A DNA stretch of 64,000 bases from Peribacillus deserti (GCF_002863585.1 NZ_PGUY01000017.1:1-64000); one strand, 5' to 3'; shown: positions 24,880 through 34,139, numbered from the stretch's first letter. Program-made: numbers and translations. The notes: generated by a model from the sequence alone, not told the origin.

Positions 24880-26947
24880 ATTGTTTTTTATCTCCTTGAT
24901 CCCGCGGGACATATGGTGCTTCGTGAAGGGTGACACTCTTATTGGTCAGAACCTTAATCCAAATCCGCACTGCAGAGATCAACACTGCTATAACTACCAG
25001 CATGAAAACCGCACATAATCCTGCATCCACATAATCATTCATCACCACTTGCTTCATTTGCTCTTTGCTTGCAGCGGGTGCAAGAATTTTCCCTTCGTCA
25101 AGCGCAGTGCTGAATACCTTACCATGAGCCAGGAATCCGATTCTAGGATTTTCATGGAACAGCTTTTGCCAGCCGGCAGCCATAGTCACGATCAGCAGCC
25201 ATGTGGTTGGAATAAGCGTAATCCAGACATAAGCTTTCTTGCCCATTTTAAATAGGATGGTAGTACCCAGAAGCAGGGCTATACCAGCAAGCATCTGGTT
25301 TGCGATTCCAAACAGCGGCCATAATGTATTGATGCCTCCAAGCGGGTCAATGACCCCCTGATACAGGAAGTACCCCCAGCCAATTACACATAACGTCGTA
25401 GCAATGATGTTAGCAACTAATGAATCTGTTTTTGCCAGCGGCTTATATACATGACCAAGAATATCCTGGATCATAAATCGCCCGACCCTGGTCCCTGCAT
25501 CGATGGTTGTTAAAATAAATAATGCCTCAAAAAGAATGGCAAAATGGTACCAGAAGGCCATCAATGCCTTACCGCCAATAACATTTGAAAACAAGTAGGC
25601 CATTCCGATGGCAAGCGTCGGAGCACCGCCGGTTCTTGAGATAATACTTTCTTCCCCTACATCATCAGCAAGCGTGGTTAAATCATTGGGCGTAATGGTA
25701 AAGCCCCAGTCACTTACTGCTTTAGCCGCCGATGCAGCATCAACCCCAATGACTGCGGGCGGGCTATTGATGGCAAAATAGATCCCTGGAGTCAGGACAC
25801 ATGCAGCAATCATAGCCATAACCGCTACAAAGGATTCGGTTAACATGGCTCCGTATCCAATTGGACGGGCATGGGATTCACGCTCTATCATTTTTGGAGT
25901 CGTACCGGATGATACCAGGGCATGGAAGCCGGAGACTGCTCCACATGCTATTGTAATGAATAAGAACGGAAACATATTCCCCGCAAATACCGGACCTGTA
26001 CCGTCAATGAACTTAGTAACTGCAGGCATTTGCAGATCAGGGGCTACAATTAGAATCCCCAGTGCCAAACCGACAATCGTACCCACTTTTAAAAATGTAC
26101 TTAAATAATCCCTCGGGGCCAGCAGCAGCCATACCGGCAGTACTGAAGCTATAAACCCATAGACAATCATCATGATAGCGATGGTTTCCCCTTTGAAGGT
26201 GAACATGGCTGCAAGTGTTTCGTGCTCTGCTACATACTGCCCGCCATAGAGTGAAAGAATCAGGAGTACAATTCCTATGACAGACCCTTCCCCAACCCGC
26301 CCCGGGCGGATATAGCGCATATAGATCCCCATAAAGATGGCAATCGGGATAGTAGCCGCGATCGTAAACATTCCCCACGGACTGCCTACAAGCGCTTTCA
26401 CAACAACAAGAGCTAAAACAGCTAATAATATAATCATAATTCCTAGAATACCGACCATGGAAATAAGACCAGTCACAGGGCCGATTTCTTCCTTGATCAT
26501 TTCACCTAAAGACTTTCCTTTTCTTCTCATACTGCCAAATAAAATAACAAAATCCTGTACAGCACCAGCCAGAACAACACCCGCGACAATCCAGATCGTA
26601 CCTGGCAGATACCCCATCTGGGCTGCCAGTATCGGACCAACTAGAGGACCCGCCCCTGCTATAGCTGCAAAATGGTGTCCAAAGAGGACCCATTTATTAG
26701 TAGGAACATAATCTTTCCCATCATTGTGCAGCTCTGACGGAGTTTTTCGGTTATCATCCAGCTCAAAAACTTTATTAGCTATGTATCTGCTGTAAAAACG
26801 GTATGCTACAGCATAAGTGCTAACAGCCGCTACGAGCAGCCATATAGCATTGATAGATTCTCCCCTTTTTAAAGCAAGAACCCCGAACCCCACTGCGCCC
26901 AGGGCAGAAATAAGCCCCCAGATTACGATAGATTTAAGCGCTTTCAA
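24869..26947 (-). CDS. cstA: Carbon starvation protein CstA / pyruvate-type transporter
   Basis: This 692-residue membrane protein has about 16-18 helices. The N-terminal block FGHHFAAIAGAGPLVGPILAAQ (read in parts, about 88-110) and TGTIWIVAGVVLAGAVQDF are CstA signatures. The family imports pyruvate or peptides during carbon limitation. I prefer the TTG at 26947, seven bases after GGGAGG; a frame opening at 26962 begins within that ribosome site. It is followed by the overlapping ybdD gene. No two-component regulator of the LytS/BtsS type lies beside it. Confidence 0.92.
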   Translation of the reverse strand: MKALKSIVIWGLISALGAVGFGVLALKRGESINAIWLLVAAVSTYAVAYRFYSRYIANKVFELDDNRKTPSELHNDGKDYVPTNKWVLFGHHFAAIAGAGPLVGPILAAQMGYLPGTIWIVAGVVLAGAVQDFVILFGSMRRKGKSLGEMIKEEIGPVTGLISMVGILGIMIILLAVLALVVVKALVGSPWGMFTIAATIPIAIFMGIYMRYIRPGRVGEGSVIGIVLLILSLYGGQYVAEHETLAAMFTFKGETIAIMMIVYGFIASVLPVWLLLAPRDYLSTFLKVGTIVGLALGILIVAPDLQMPAVTKFIDGTGPVFAGNMFPFLFITIACGAVSGFHALVSSGTTPKMIERESHARPIGYGAMLTESFVAVMAMIAACVLTPGIYFAINSPPAVIGVDAASAAKAVSDWGFTITPNDLTTLADDVGEESIISRTGGAPTLAIGMAYLFSNVIGGKALMAFWYHFAILFEALFILTTIDAGTRVGRFMIQDILGHVYKPLAKTDSLVANIIATTLCVIGWGYFLYQGVIDPLGGINTLWPLFGIANQMLAGIALLLGTTILFKMGKKAYVWITLIPTTWLLIVTMAAGWQKLFHENPRIGFLAHGKVFSTALDEGKILAPAASKEQMKQVVMNDYVDAGLCAVFMLVVIAVLISAVRIWIKVLTNKSVTLHEAPYVPRDQGDKKQYAG

Positions 26948-27070
26948 CACAATCCCTCCCAAATAATCACTATCACACTACCCATTATACAAATTATTCA
27001 GAATTATTAAAATAAATTTTAACAAAATATAATAGAAATTTGTCTTTTACTAGAGGAGAGGAGCGAAAAA

Positions 27071-27105
27071 TGGGGACTGTCCCCAATTTCCCAGGATTAT
27101 TTCCC
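27071..27105 (+). repeat. Single copy of the GGGGACTGTCCCC dispersed repeat
   Basis: GGGGACTGTCCCC plus AATTTCCCAGGATTATTTCCC in two parts, as in the copies at 24572 and 32976. It is upstream of cstA in an otherwise non-coding gap. Confidence 0.8.
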
Positions 27106-27194
27106 GAGGTGCTATAAAGCGCTTATACTTATGGAGTTCTTTTCATTTAGCTCTTTTCTAAAATATTATTGTTTATTGATAAGTTTCTGTGAAC

Positions 27195-27400
27195 CTACCC
27201 TATTGTCTGCTTATGCTAATCCCATCCGTTTATGTTTCGGAACTTATCCCATGAAGCATATGATTATGTTTTCGAACTTATACTGATGCCCACCCTTTCG
27301 AAACTTATGAGTATCCTCAGACGTTCGTCATTATTTTTCCGAAGCTTATGATAATCTTCACCGTTTATCTTCGGAACTATCCTGATCTCCCGAAACTCTT
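27195..27400 (+). repeat. Degenerate array of TTTCGAACTTAT-type units
   Basis: Related units TTTCGGAACTTATCC, TTTTCGAACTTATACTGAT, TTTCGAAACTTATGAGTAT, TTCCGAAGCTTATGATAAT and TTCGGAACTATCCTGAT start near 27235, 27269, 27296, 27335 and 27367. The spacing is 25-39 bp, looser than in the TTTATGC arrays, though CTTATGCTAAT (27210) and TTTATGTTTC (27230) at the left edge resemble those. The 27401-27637 stretch shows no gene I can support. Confidence 0.5.
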
Positions 27401-27637
27401 TAATCCCACAACTATCACCTGAGCTTCCTAACGACGGGTTCCGACTATTTCGCAATCCTGTAAAATTAAATCCCCTCAAGCCTGTTTTCAACCCCAATAA
27501 ACATTGAGTCCCCTTGAGGCAGAGCACCTTCAGAGGCATTCGGAACCTGCCTTCGAATCCCTCACAAGCTGATTTACCAAATTTCGTCACCCCCATGACT
27601 CTTGAGCTGAAATCGCAGCAAGCCCCATACTCCCGCA

Positions 27638-27664
27638 CACAAAAAAACTGGCCGCAGCCAGTTT
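27638..27664 (-). terminator. Terminator of the SDR gene
   Basis: AAACTGGC (27645-27652) pairs with GCCAGTTT (27657-27664), followed by a run of seven T on the minus strand. Confidence 0.85.
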
Positions 27665-27666
27665 AC

Positions 27667-28446
27667 TTATAGCAGTGATTCTGCCCCATCGATATAAATT
27701 TTCGTACCCGTAATGTGCGATGATTGGTCACTTGCAAGGAAATAGACCAGATCCGCCACCTGTTCGGATGATCCGGATTTATTTTCGAGCGGCTGGTTGC
27801 CTTCCGGATATTCAATTGGAATTTTCACTTCCTCTACACCTTCTTCGGTAAAGGTATTTTGATCTATATTCGTATCAATCGCTCCCGGACAGATTGCGTT
27901 GACTCTGATTTTATATCTTGCCAGCTCCAATGCAGCCATTTTCATAAATGCAGTCTGTCCCGCTTTAGAGGTGCTGTAGGCCGACATGCCAATATTTTTA
28001 AATGTCCGGTTGCCGTTAATGGAACTGGTTATGATCATGCTTCCGCCATTCTCTTTCATGTGCGGGATTGTGTATTTTACAAATAAGAACGTGCTTTTTA
28101 GATTGGTCGTAATCGTCTGGTCCCATTCATCGGGATCCATTTCTTCGATTGACGTTACGGTCCCATTAATCCCTGCATTGGCAAAGAGTACATTTATGCT
28201 GCCCCATTTTTCATGAACCTTGCCGATGGCCTCGCTCACTCTTGCCGGGTCTGATACATCCACATTAAGCACAAAGGCTTCTCCGCCGGCCCCGCTTATT
28301 TCCTCTTTTACTTGCTCAGCTCTATCCTCTTTGATGTCGATGATACATACCTTATACCCTTCCTTTGCAAGCCTTTTGGCGGCTGCTGCACCGATTCCGG
28401 AACCTCCACCAGTTACCACAGCGGTCTTGCTTTGATTGTTTGGCAT
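27667..28446 (-). CDS. Short-chain dehydrogenase/reductase
   Basis: This 259-residue NAD(P)-dependent oxidoreductase has the classical SDR motifs: TGGGSGIG nucleotide-binding (about 12-19), NAGING (about 90), the catalytic serine in IITSSING and YSTSK (about 157-161), then the CPGAIDT block. The C-terminal ASDQSSHITGTKIYIDGA is typical of glucose-dehydrogenase-like SDRs. The substrate is unknown. The ATG at 28446 follows GAGGGAGGGCACAGGC. It is a single-gene unit with its own terminator. Confidence 0.9.
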   Translation of the reverse strand: MPNNQSKTAVVTGGGSGIGAAAAKRLAKEGYKVCIIDIKEDRAEQVKEEISGAGGEAFVLNVDVSDPARVSEAIGKVHEKWGSINVLFANAGINGTVTSIEEMDPDEWDQTITTNLKSTFLFVKYTIPHMKENGGSMIITSSINGNRTFKNIGMSAYSTSKAGQTAFMKMAALELARYKIRVNAICPGAIDTNIDQNTFTEEGVEEVKIPIEYPEGNQPLENKSGSSEQVADLVYFLASDQSSHITGTKIYIDGAESLL

Positions 28447-28587
28447 GCCTGTGCCCTCCCTCAAAAGATTTATACATATTTTAACCCTAACCAAAATGTC
28501 ACAAACCTGTTTTTCGAAAGAGATGCACTTGCTGAATCGTTTATTTGGTTTTTCAGCTCTTGTATATACTTACCTATTTAAAAAATT

Positions 28588-28740
28588 CATTGTTGATTTT
28601 GGTATAAGCTGCAGACAAAGACTCCTGTAAAGGAAAGGATCAAGAGAGCTGCAGTGTAAACGTGAGAGGTGGCCACCGGACCACACGCGGAAAGTAAGCT
28701 TCCTTTGTTGTAAACAACAGACAAGGTTGACACGGCTGCA
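28588..28740 (+). repeat. Decayed copy of the larger dispersed repeat (module A)
   Basis: Scattered blocks match the 38077-38203 copy in order: TGTTGATTTT, AGACTCCTG, AGTGTAAACG, CACCGGACCAC, GCGGAAAG. Similarity is partial, so this is an old or diverged copy. It lies in the 360-base gap before the ger operon, where a sporulation promoter is also expected, but I could not place one. Confidence 0.55.
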
Positions 28741-28807
28741 TACATAAAAAATAATTCCTGGAAAATACTAAAATTTAGAAAACTCGAGGTAAGGGGGACA
28801 GGATATT

Positions 28808-30391
28808 GTGCCAAGCTTTTTTAAAACAGGAACGAAGAAGATTCAGTCTAAAAAGGAGTCATCACCTAGTCAGCCAAGTACGATAAAACCGAACATTACG
28901 AATCTTACATATAACATTGACGACAATATCGATTTGATAAAAGATTGCTTGGGCAGCCCCCCGGACCTGAATGTAAGGAAGATTATAATTGATGCTGCCA
29001 CCGATTTTTCTGTCGCCATGATCCGTATGGATGGAATGTCTGACAAAAAGGAAGTGGATTTCTCCGTCATTGAACCTCTGTCGAAAATGAATTTCGAACA
29101 ACTGAGGGAGCAGCTTGAGAGCCCAAACTCAGCAGAAGTACTCGGACGGCTGATAGCAGTAAATAAATTAGAAAAAATGAATGATGTAGACAAGGTCGTT
29201 AATTCAATTTTGCAGGGAAATACCGGAATATTGTTCAACCATACCTCACAAGTTTTTATTGCCAGTACAAGGCTCATTGATAAAAGAGGATTGTCTGAAC
29301 CGTCATCCCAGACTGTCATCCGCGGGCCAAAAGACAGTTTCACTGAGGATTTACGGACGAATACTTCCCTTGTAAGGGCACGGATTACAAATCCAAAGTT
29401 AAGAATTGAAACTCTCAATGTTGGTGAAATAACACATACAAATGTTGAACTTATGTATCTTAACGGAATCGCAGACGATTCAATTTTACAAGAGCTTCGA
29501 AATCGGATCAAAAAGATAAAGATCGATGCCATTCTGGAATCCAGCTATATTGAAGAGTTTATCCAGGATAGTAAAAACAGTATTTTCCCAACTCTTATAA
29601 GTACTGAAAGACCAGATGTGGTGGTTGCTAATCTCCTAGAAGGACGATTCGCCATATTCGTTTATGGAACTCCTTATGTGTTAATAGGTCCTGCAACTTT
29701 TATACAATTTTTTCAGTCACCTGAAGATTATTACCAAAATTATTATATGGGTTCTTTTATAAGGATTCTTCGTTTTGTTTCCTTTTTCATTGCCTTGTAT
29801 ATTCCTGGGTTATATGTTGCCATCATGACTCATCACCACGCCTTGATTCCGACTACTTTATTGATTACCCTTGCTGGACAGAGGGAGGGAGTGCCTTTTC
29901 CAATCGTCGTGGAAGCCCTCATTATGGAGCTGGTTTTTGAAGTCCTCAGGGAAGCTGGCGTGCGGATGCCGCGGGCGGTGGGCCAGACAGTTTCCATCGT
30001 AGGAGCCTTAATCCTGGGTCAGGCCGCAGTACAAGCCGGGTTTGTTTCAGCTTCTACCGTTATTGTGGTATCACTTACTGCAATCGCCAACTTTACCATG
30101 CCTTTTTTTAATGTGGCTATTGCAGCCCGGATCCTCAGATTCTTGCTGCTGCTGCTGGGTTCTTATATTGGGATGTATGGAATAATGCTTGGCACGTTTG
30201 TGATCTTGGCTCATTTATGCTCTTTGAGGAGTTTTGGACTTCCCTACTTTGACCCTATTACTCCGTTTAAGCTGCTTGCGCAGAAGGACGTGTTCATCCG
30301 CCTTCCTCTACCCAAGCAGATGACAAGGCCAGAACCTGCAAGTCCTGAAGAGAAAAACCGTGTACAAGGAGGCGGCCGGAATGAAACGTAA
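28808..30391 (+). CDS. gerKA: Spore germinant receptor A subunit (GerKA family)
   Basis: This 527-residue A subunit of a spore nutrient receptor sits in the spore inner membrane. The N-terminal soluble half (to about 290) contains ESPNSAEVLGRL-like and RGPKDSFTEDLRTN segments; the C-terminal half has about five helices and the conserved AGQREGVPFPIVVEALIMEL region (read in parts, near residue 355) and EAGVRMPRAVGQTVSIVGAL. The start is GTG after AAGGGGGA. It overlaps the C-subunit gene by 11 bases. The A-C-B order matches the B. subtilis gerK operon, but receptor specificity cannot be read from sequence. Confidence 0.92.
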   Translation: MPSFFKTGTKKIQSKKESSPSQPSTIKPNITNLTYNIDDNIDLIKDCLGSPPDLNVRKIIIDAATDFSVAMIRMDGMSDKKEVDFSVIEPLSKMNFEQLREQLESPNSAEVLGRLIAVNKLEKMNDVDKVVNSILQGNTGILFNHTSQVFIASTRLIDKRGLSEPSSQTVIRGPKDSFTEDLRTNTSLVRARITNPKLRIETLNVGEITHTNVELMYLNGIADDSILQELRNRIKKIKIDAILESSYIEEFIQDSKNSIFPTLISTERPDVVVANLLEGRFAIFVYGTPYVLIGPATFIQFFQSPEDYYQNYYMGSFIRILRFVSFFIALYIPGLYVAIMTHHHALIPTTLLITLAGQREGVPFPIVVEALIMELVFEVLREAGVRMPRAVGQTVSIVGALILGQAAVQAGFVSASTVIVVSLTAIANFTMPFFNVAIAARILRFLLLLLGSYIGMYGIMLGTFVILAHLCSLRSFGLPYFDPITPFKLLAQKDVFIRLPLPKQMTRPEPASPEEKNRVQGGGRNET

Positions 30392-31559
30392 ATTCGTATT
30401 CATCCTGTCCTTTTTCATTACCGCCTGTCTACTGGCAGGCTGTTCTAATTACCGGGAGTTAAGAGATGCTGCCTTTATCGCTGGCATAGGAATTGATTGG
30501 TTAAAAGAAAAACAAAGGTATCAAATTACCTTTCAAGCCTTTTCACCAAGTCCCGCGGGGTCTAGTTCTTCTTCCGGATCAGGTTCCGGTCCGCCTGGGA
30601 GCGCGTTATTTATGGCGGAGGGCCGCACGATAAGCGAGGCTGCCCGCCAGGCATCTAAAAAATTCTCCAGAATGCCGGATTACTCACACGTTCGAATCGT
30701 TATTATAGGAGATGATCTAGCTAAGTCTGAAAGCTTAAATTTTATTTTTGATGTATTTGAAAGGGATGCTAATATCCGCGCAAATATCCCTGTTTTAATT
30801 GCCCGGGGTACTTCAGGGAAAGAGGTGCTGTCAGTCATTCCAGCCACAGAACATCCGGTGGAGTCGATTAACGGAAAGGTAAAGAACTCAGCTAAAATGC
30901 AGGGAGAAAATCAAGCAACGGAAGTGTACCAGATCATCAACCAACTTTCGAGCAAAGGATCAGAACCTACTATCGGGGGAATTTCTGTTGTTGCTTCGAA
31001 GGACCCGTCTTCGCCTAACAAGAAAGCTACCAAGCTTTCCGGTATGGGAATCATTAAAGAGGGCAAGCTGGTAGGCTGGCTGGACGGAACAAAATCTAAG
31101 TCCATTTCGTTTCTGAACAACCAGATCATACAAACAAATGAAAGTATCAGATGTGACAGCCACCAGTATACTTCTGTTCGTATTACGGATTCCAGGAGTA
31201 AAATTAAGGTCCGAATGAATTCAGGCAGGCCTGAAATAGTCATCCATGTGAATGCACTTGGCGTACTAGACGAGATGCTATGCAATAGAAAAATCATGGA
31301 CTATGATGTTTTGCATGAATATGAACAGAAAACATCAAATAATATCTTAAGCCACATAAGAGATGGTATAAATCAAGCCAAAAGTCAGAAAAGTGATATT
31401 TTCGGATTTGGAGATATTCTGCACAGGCAGCATCCTGAGCAATGGAAGAAAAACGAGAATCGCTGGAACGATGTTTTTTCAAAGTCTAAGGTATCCATTC
31501 ATGTTAACTTCAATTTACACGGGACCAGCATGAGGATTGAACCTTATCCTTACAAATAA
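30381..31559 (+). CDS. gerKC: Spore germinant receptor C subunit lipoprotein (GerKC family)
   Basis: This 392-residue C subunit carries a lipoprotein signal (positively charged start, hydrophobic core, lipobox LLAGC at about residues 17-21), then the family opening NYRELRDAAFIAGIGID. After a Ser/Gly-rich linker (SSSSGSGSGP), the RTISEAARQASKKF region follows, typical of GerAC proteins. It is anchored on the outer face of the inner spore membrane beside the A and B subunits. The ATG at 30381 follows AAGGAGG; earlier in-frame starts lie inside the A gene. Confidence 0.92.
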   Translation: MKRKFVFILSFFITACLLAGCSNYRELRDAAFIAGIGIDWLKEKQRYQITFQAFSPSPAGSSSSSGSGSGPPGSALFMAEGRTISEAARQASKKFSRMPDYSHVRIVIIGDDLAKSESLNFIFDVFERDANIRANIPVLIARGTSGKEVLSVIPATEHPVESINGKVKNSAKMQGENQATEVYQIINQLSSKGSEPTIGGISVVASKDPSSPNKKATKLSGMGIIKEGKLVGWLDGTKSKSISFLNNQIIQTNESIRCDSHQYTSVRITDSRSKIKVRMNSGRPEIVIHVNALGVLDEMLCNRKIMDYDVLHEYEQKTSNNILSHIRDGINQAKSQKSDIFGFGDILHRQHPEQWKKNENRWNDVFSKSKVSIHVNFNLHGTSMRIEPYPYK

Positions 31560-31577
31560 GAAAGCAACGGTGAGACG

Positions 31578-32696
31578 ATGAAAAAAAAAATCAGAATTGG
31601 CAGCTTACAATTCTTTTGCCTAATATTTCTTTTTGAATTAGGAAGTGCGGTCCTATTTGGGATGGCAAAGGAAGCCAGGCAGGCTGCTTGGATTACAATC
31701 ATATTTGGAATAGTGAGCGGCTGTATCCTATTCTCTGTGTATCTTGGCCTTCACAAGAAATATCCTGACCTGCCCTTGACCGCTTATTCAAGGAAGATAG
31801 CAGGCAAATATATAGGGTGGGGCATAGGGTTTGCCTATGTGATCTATTTTAGTTATCTTGCGGTACGAGTACTGCGGGACTATGAGGAATTGCTGGTTAT
31901 CTCCCAATACCATAACACTTCCCTCCTTACTTTGGGGTTATATATGATTGCTTCCATAATATATGTGATGTTTAAAGGGTTTGAGGTCTTTTCCAGAGTA
32001 AGTCAAGTATGCTTCTTTGTGTTTCTGTTTGTAGGAATGCCGGTCATAATCCTTGAACTTTCCGCTCAACTGCTTCAGCCTGCAAATCTTCTTCCGGTGC
32101 TTGAGAATGGCTGGATGCCTGTTTTAAAAGCTTTTTTTCCTTCTACTCTTACTGTTCCATTTGGTGAAATGGTTGCTTTCACCATGCTGCTGCCTTATGT
32201 AAAGGATCATAAAACAGCTAAAAAGATAGGGTACGCAGGTATTATTGTCAGTGGATTATATTTATCTTTCAGAACCGCCATGAATATTGCGGCCATTGGT
32301 CCAGATGTCAGAATCCGGTCCACCTTCCCCATACTGACTGAAATAGGGTTGGTTGAAATAGGTAATTTCATTCAGCGCCTGGATGCAATCGTGCTGGTCA
32401 TTCTCGTGATCTTAGGTTTTGTAAAAATATTCATCTTCTTTTATTGTGCTTTATTAGGTATAAGCGACTTATTTAATTTAAACGAACCCAAGAAAATGAT
32501 TTACCCCCTGGGGATACTTATTATTTTATCAGCTGTCTTGGTAGCACCAAACTTTAATACTCACATGGATATAGGGTTTAAAATCGTACCCATATACATG
32601 CATCTGCCTTTCCAAATCGCCATTCCTGTCCTATTGCTGCTCATTGCAATAATTAAAACTAAATTTAAAAAAAGCAGAACCAATCAGTCAACTTGA
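31578..32696 (+). CDS. gerKB: Spore germinant receptor B subunit permease (GerKB family)
   Basis: This 372-residue membrane protein has about ten helices and belongs to the APC-superfamily germinant-binding permeases (endospore germination permease family). Typical features are the opening IGSLQFFCLIFLFELGSA, PFGEMVAFTMLLPYV (about 190-205) and a strongly hydrophobic C-terminus. It probably contains the nutrient-binding pocket. It lies 18 bp after gerKC and completes the operon. Its end overlaps the stem of the terminator used by the converging small gene. Confidence 0.92.
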   Translation: MKKKIRIGSLQFFCLIFLFELGSAVLFGMAKEARQAAWITIIFGIVSGCILFSVYLGLHKKYPDLPLTAYSRKIAGKYIGWGIGFAYVIYFSYLAVRVLRDYEELLVISQYHNTSLLTLGLYMIASIIYVMFKGFEVFSRVSQVCFFVFLFVGMPVIILELSAQLLQPANLLPVLENGWMPVLKAFFPSTLTVPFGEMVAFTMLLPYVKDHKTAKKIGYAGIIVSGLYLSFRTAMNIAAIGPDVRIRSTFPILTEIGLVEIGNFIQRLDAIVLVILVILGFVKIFIFFYCALLGISDLFNLNEPKKMIYPLGILIILSAVLVAPNFNTHMDIGFKIVPIYMHLPFQIAIPVLLLLIAIIKTKFKKSRTNQST

Positions 32697-32714
32697 CTGG
32701 ATCAGTTCTGCTTT
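32668..32714 (-). terminator. Terminator at the gerKB end, mainly minus-strand
   Basis: AAAGCAGAAC (32671-32680) pairs with GTTCTGCTTT (32705-32714), with an inner CAGTCAA/TTGACTG stem. A run of T follows on the minus strand only. Confidence 0.75.
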
Positions 32715-32920
32715 GCCTGTTTCCTGCTTCTAAACTCATAAAAAATCCAGACACAAAGCAATACCACGATCGATAGAAAATCCTCTTTTCCTAAATTAAC
32801 AAAATAATTCTTAAAAAAGAACAAAATAGAATCTAAAGCCAATCCAGTCATTACATTCTGCCACATCATAATGCATCCAAGAGAGACCATAATCATACCA
32901 GCCGCGAAAACCCTTTTCAA
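32702..32920 (-). CDS. Small two-helix membrane protein, unknown function
   Basis: The 72-residue product has two hydrophobic helices (about 4-24 and 47-62), a short loop with a charged patch (NLGKEDF), and a basic tail (RSRKQAK). The start is TTG, seven bases after AAAGGAG, a very good ribosome site, and a terminator follows. I do not recognise the family. Confidence 0.55.
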   Translation of the reverse strand: MKRVFAAGMIMVSLGCIMMWQNVMTGLALDSILFFFKNYFVNLGKEDFLSIVVLLCVWIFYEFRSRKQAKQN

Positions 32921-32975
32921 ACCAGCACTCCTTTAACTGTTTTCTCTTATTATGTGTACAGAAACAAACCCTTAT

Positions 32976-33010
32976 GTGGGGACTGTCCCCCATTTCCCGA
33001 ATTATTTCCC
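32976..33010 (+). repeat. Single copy of the GGGGACTGTCCCC dispersed repeat
   Basis: GGGGACTGTCCCC followed by CATTTCCCGAATTATTTCCC, nearly identical to the copy at 24572. It is in the gap between two minus-strand genes. Confidence 0.8.
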
Positions 33011-33025
33011 AGCATGCATCACATA

Positions 33026-33060
33026 CAAAAAAGGGCTGTCCAAAATCCGGACAACCCTTT
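33026..33060 (-). terminator. Terminator of the stress protein gene
   Basis: AAGGGCTGTCC (33031-33041) pairs with GGACAACCCTT (33049-33059) with one G-T pair, followed by TTTTTTG on the minus strand. Confidence 0.8.
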
Positions 33061-33084
33061 CCAGCCAGTATTGAATTATATTCC

Positions 33085-34068
33085 TTACACGATCGGGTCG
33101 CTGCTGTCATTGTCTTTACGGAAAGGTTTTCCTTCCTGTCCCGCGCCTATATCTGTCACAATGCCATTTTTCGTATCATAAGGATTTAAGGAATCTTCAG
33201 GCCTGCGGGCTGAATCTACCACAGGATCTCCAGTAATCAGCGGGTCCCTTGTTTCTTCAAGATGCCCAAGGCGTTGATTCATTTCATCGTCATCTATACG
33301 GTTCGTGCGGTCCCTGAAACCTTCATTATCAACATTCATAGATTGATCCAAATCTGATTCTCTGTTCAAAGGGGCCGTATGACTTCTAAGGGAAGAATCA
33401 TTCTCAACTCCCGTTGACCGGACTGTATAGGAATCACCTGTATCTAAATCAACGGAACGGCCTGCTGAAGCGTCTCTATCTAAACCTGCTGAGACGTCTC
33501 TATCCAAACCTGCTGAACCGCCTGCCATTGAATTCCCTCTATCTGATCCTGCAAATGAAGTATCACGGCCCAAACCGGAAGTGCCGGTCGTCATTGAAGC
33601 GTCGGTACTCAGTCCATGTGTTCCGCCATGTACCCCCTTATCAGCATCTACAAGAACTAGAATTTTCCCTTCTTTAATATCCGTTTCGTAGCGCTCTGCT
33701 TCCTCATCCGGAATACCCATGCCAATCAGCGCTCCTGTAATACCTCCTGCACCAGCACCTGTTGCGGCACCTGCTAAAGTCGCTGCTACCGGCCCTGCAG
33801 CGAGGATCGGCCCGATACCTGGAATGGCCAGCGCTCCTACTCCGGCAAGAAATCCTGTCAATCCTCCCAGTACACCGCCGGTCGCCGCGCTAGCTGCTGC
33901 ACCCTCCCCTGCTTTAGTTCCAGTTTCATCAGTTACTTCGCGGGCATCTTCCGGATCTTTGGCAATGACTGATATCTCATCCCTTGCATATCCTTCAGCC
34001 TGTAGTTTCTCAACAGCCTGAATCGCTTCGTGCCCGTTCTCATAAACTCCGATTACTCTTTTATTCAT
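33085..34068 (-). CDS. General stress protein 17M (YflT)-like protein
   Basis: Residues 1-45 match the general-stress-protein-17M domain (KRVIGVYENGHEAIQAVEKL, GYARDEISVIAKD). A glycine/alanine-rich hydrophobic hairpin (about 55-115) follows, then a second conserved piece (GIPDEEAERYETDIKEGKILVLV). The C-terminal half is a low-complexity tail with short repeats such as AGLDRDVSAGLDRDASAG. The protein is longer (327) than B. subtilis YflT-like proteins. AAGGAGG precedes the ATG and a good sigma-B promoter lies 47-71 bases upstream, which fits stress induction. Confidence 0.82.
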   Translation of the reverse strand: MNKRVIGVYENGHEAIQAVEKLQAEGYARDEISVIAKDPEDAREVTDETGTKAGEGAAASAATGGVLGGLTGFLAGVGALAIPGIGPILAAGPVAATLAGAATGAGAGGITGALIGMGIPDEEAERYETDIKEGKILVLVDADKGVHGGTHGLSTDASMTTGTSGLGRDTSFAGSDRGNSMAGGSAGLDRDVSAGLDRDASAGRSVDLDTGDSYTVRSTGVENDSSLRSHTAPLNRESDLDQSMNVDNEGFRDRTNRIDDDEMNQRLGHLEETRDPLITGDPVVDSARRPEDSLNPYDTKNGIVTDIGAGQEGKPFRKDNDSSDPIV

Positions 34069-34114
34069 ATTTATTACCTCCTTAGAATTTGCTCTACCAT
34101 ACAGTTACCCGCTG

Positions 34115-34139
34115 GAGAAAGCATTAATCCTTCCGGAGG
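34115..34139 (-). promoter_or_regulatory. Candidate sigma-B promoter
   Basis: On the minus strand, GATTAA (34139-34134), 13 bases, then GGGTAA (34120-34115) fit the sigma-B pattern GTTTAA-N12-15-GGGTAT. It lies before the stress protein gene, as expected for that family. Confidence 0.6.

Noticed and set aside
27264-27638. Minus-strand frame of 124 codons
   Set aside because: It overlaps the TTTCGAACTTAT units and has no ribosome site or recognisable domain.
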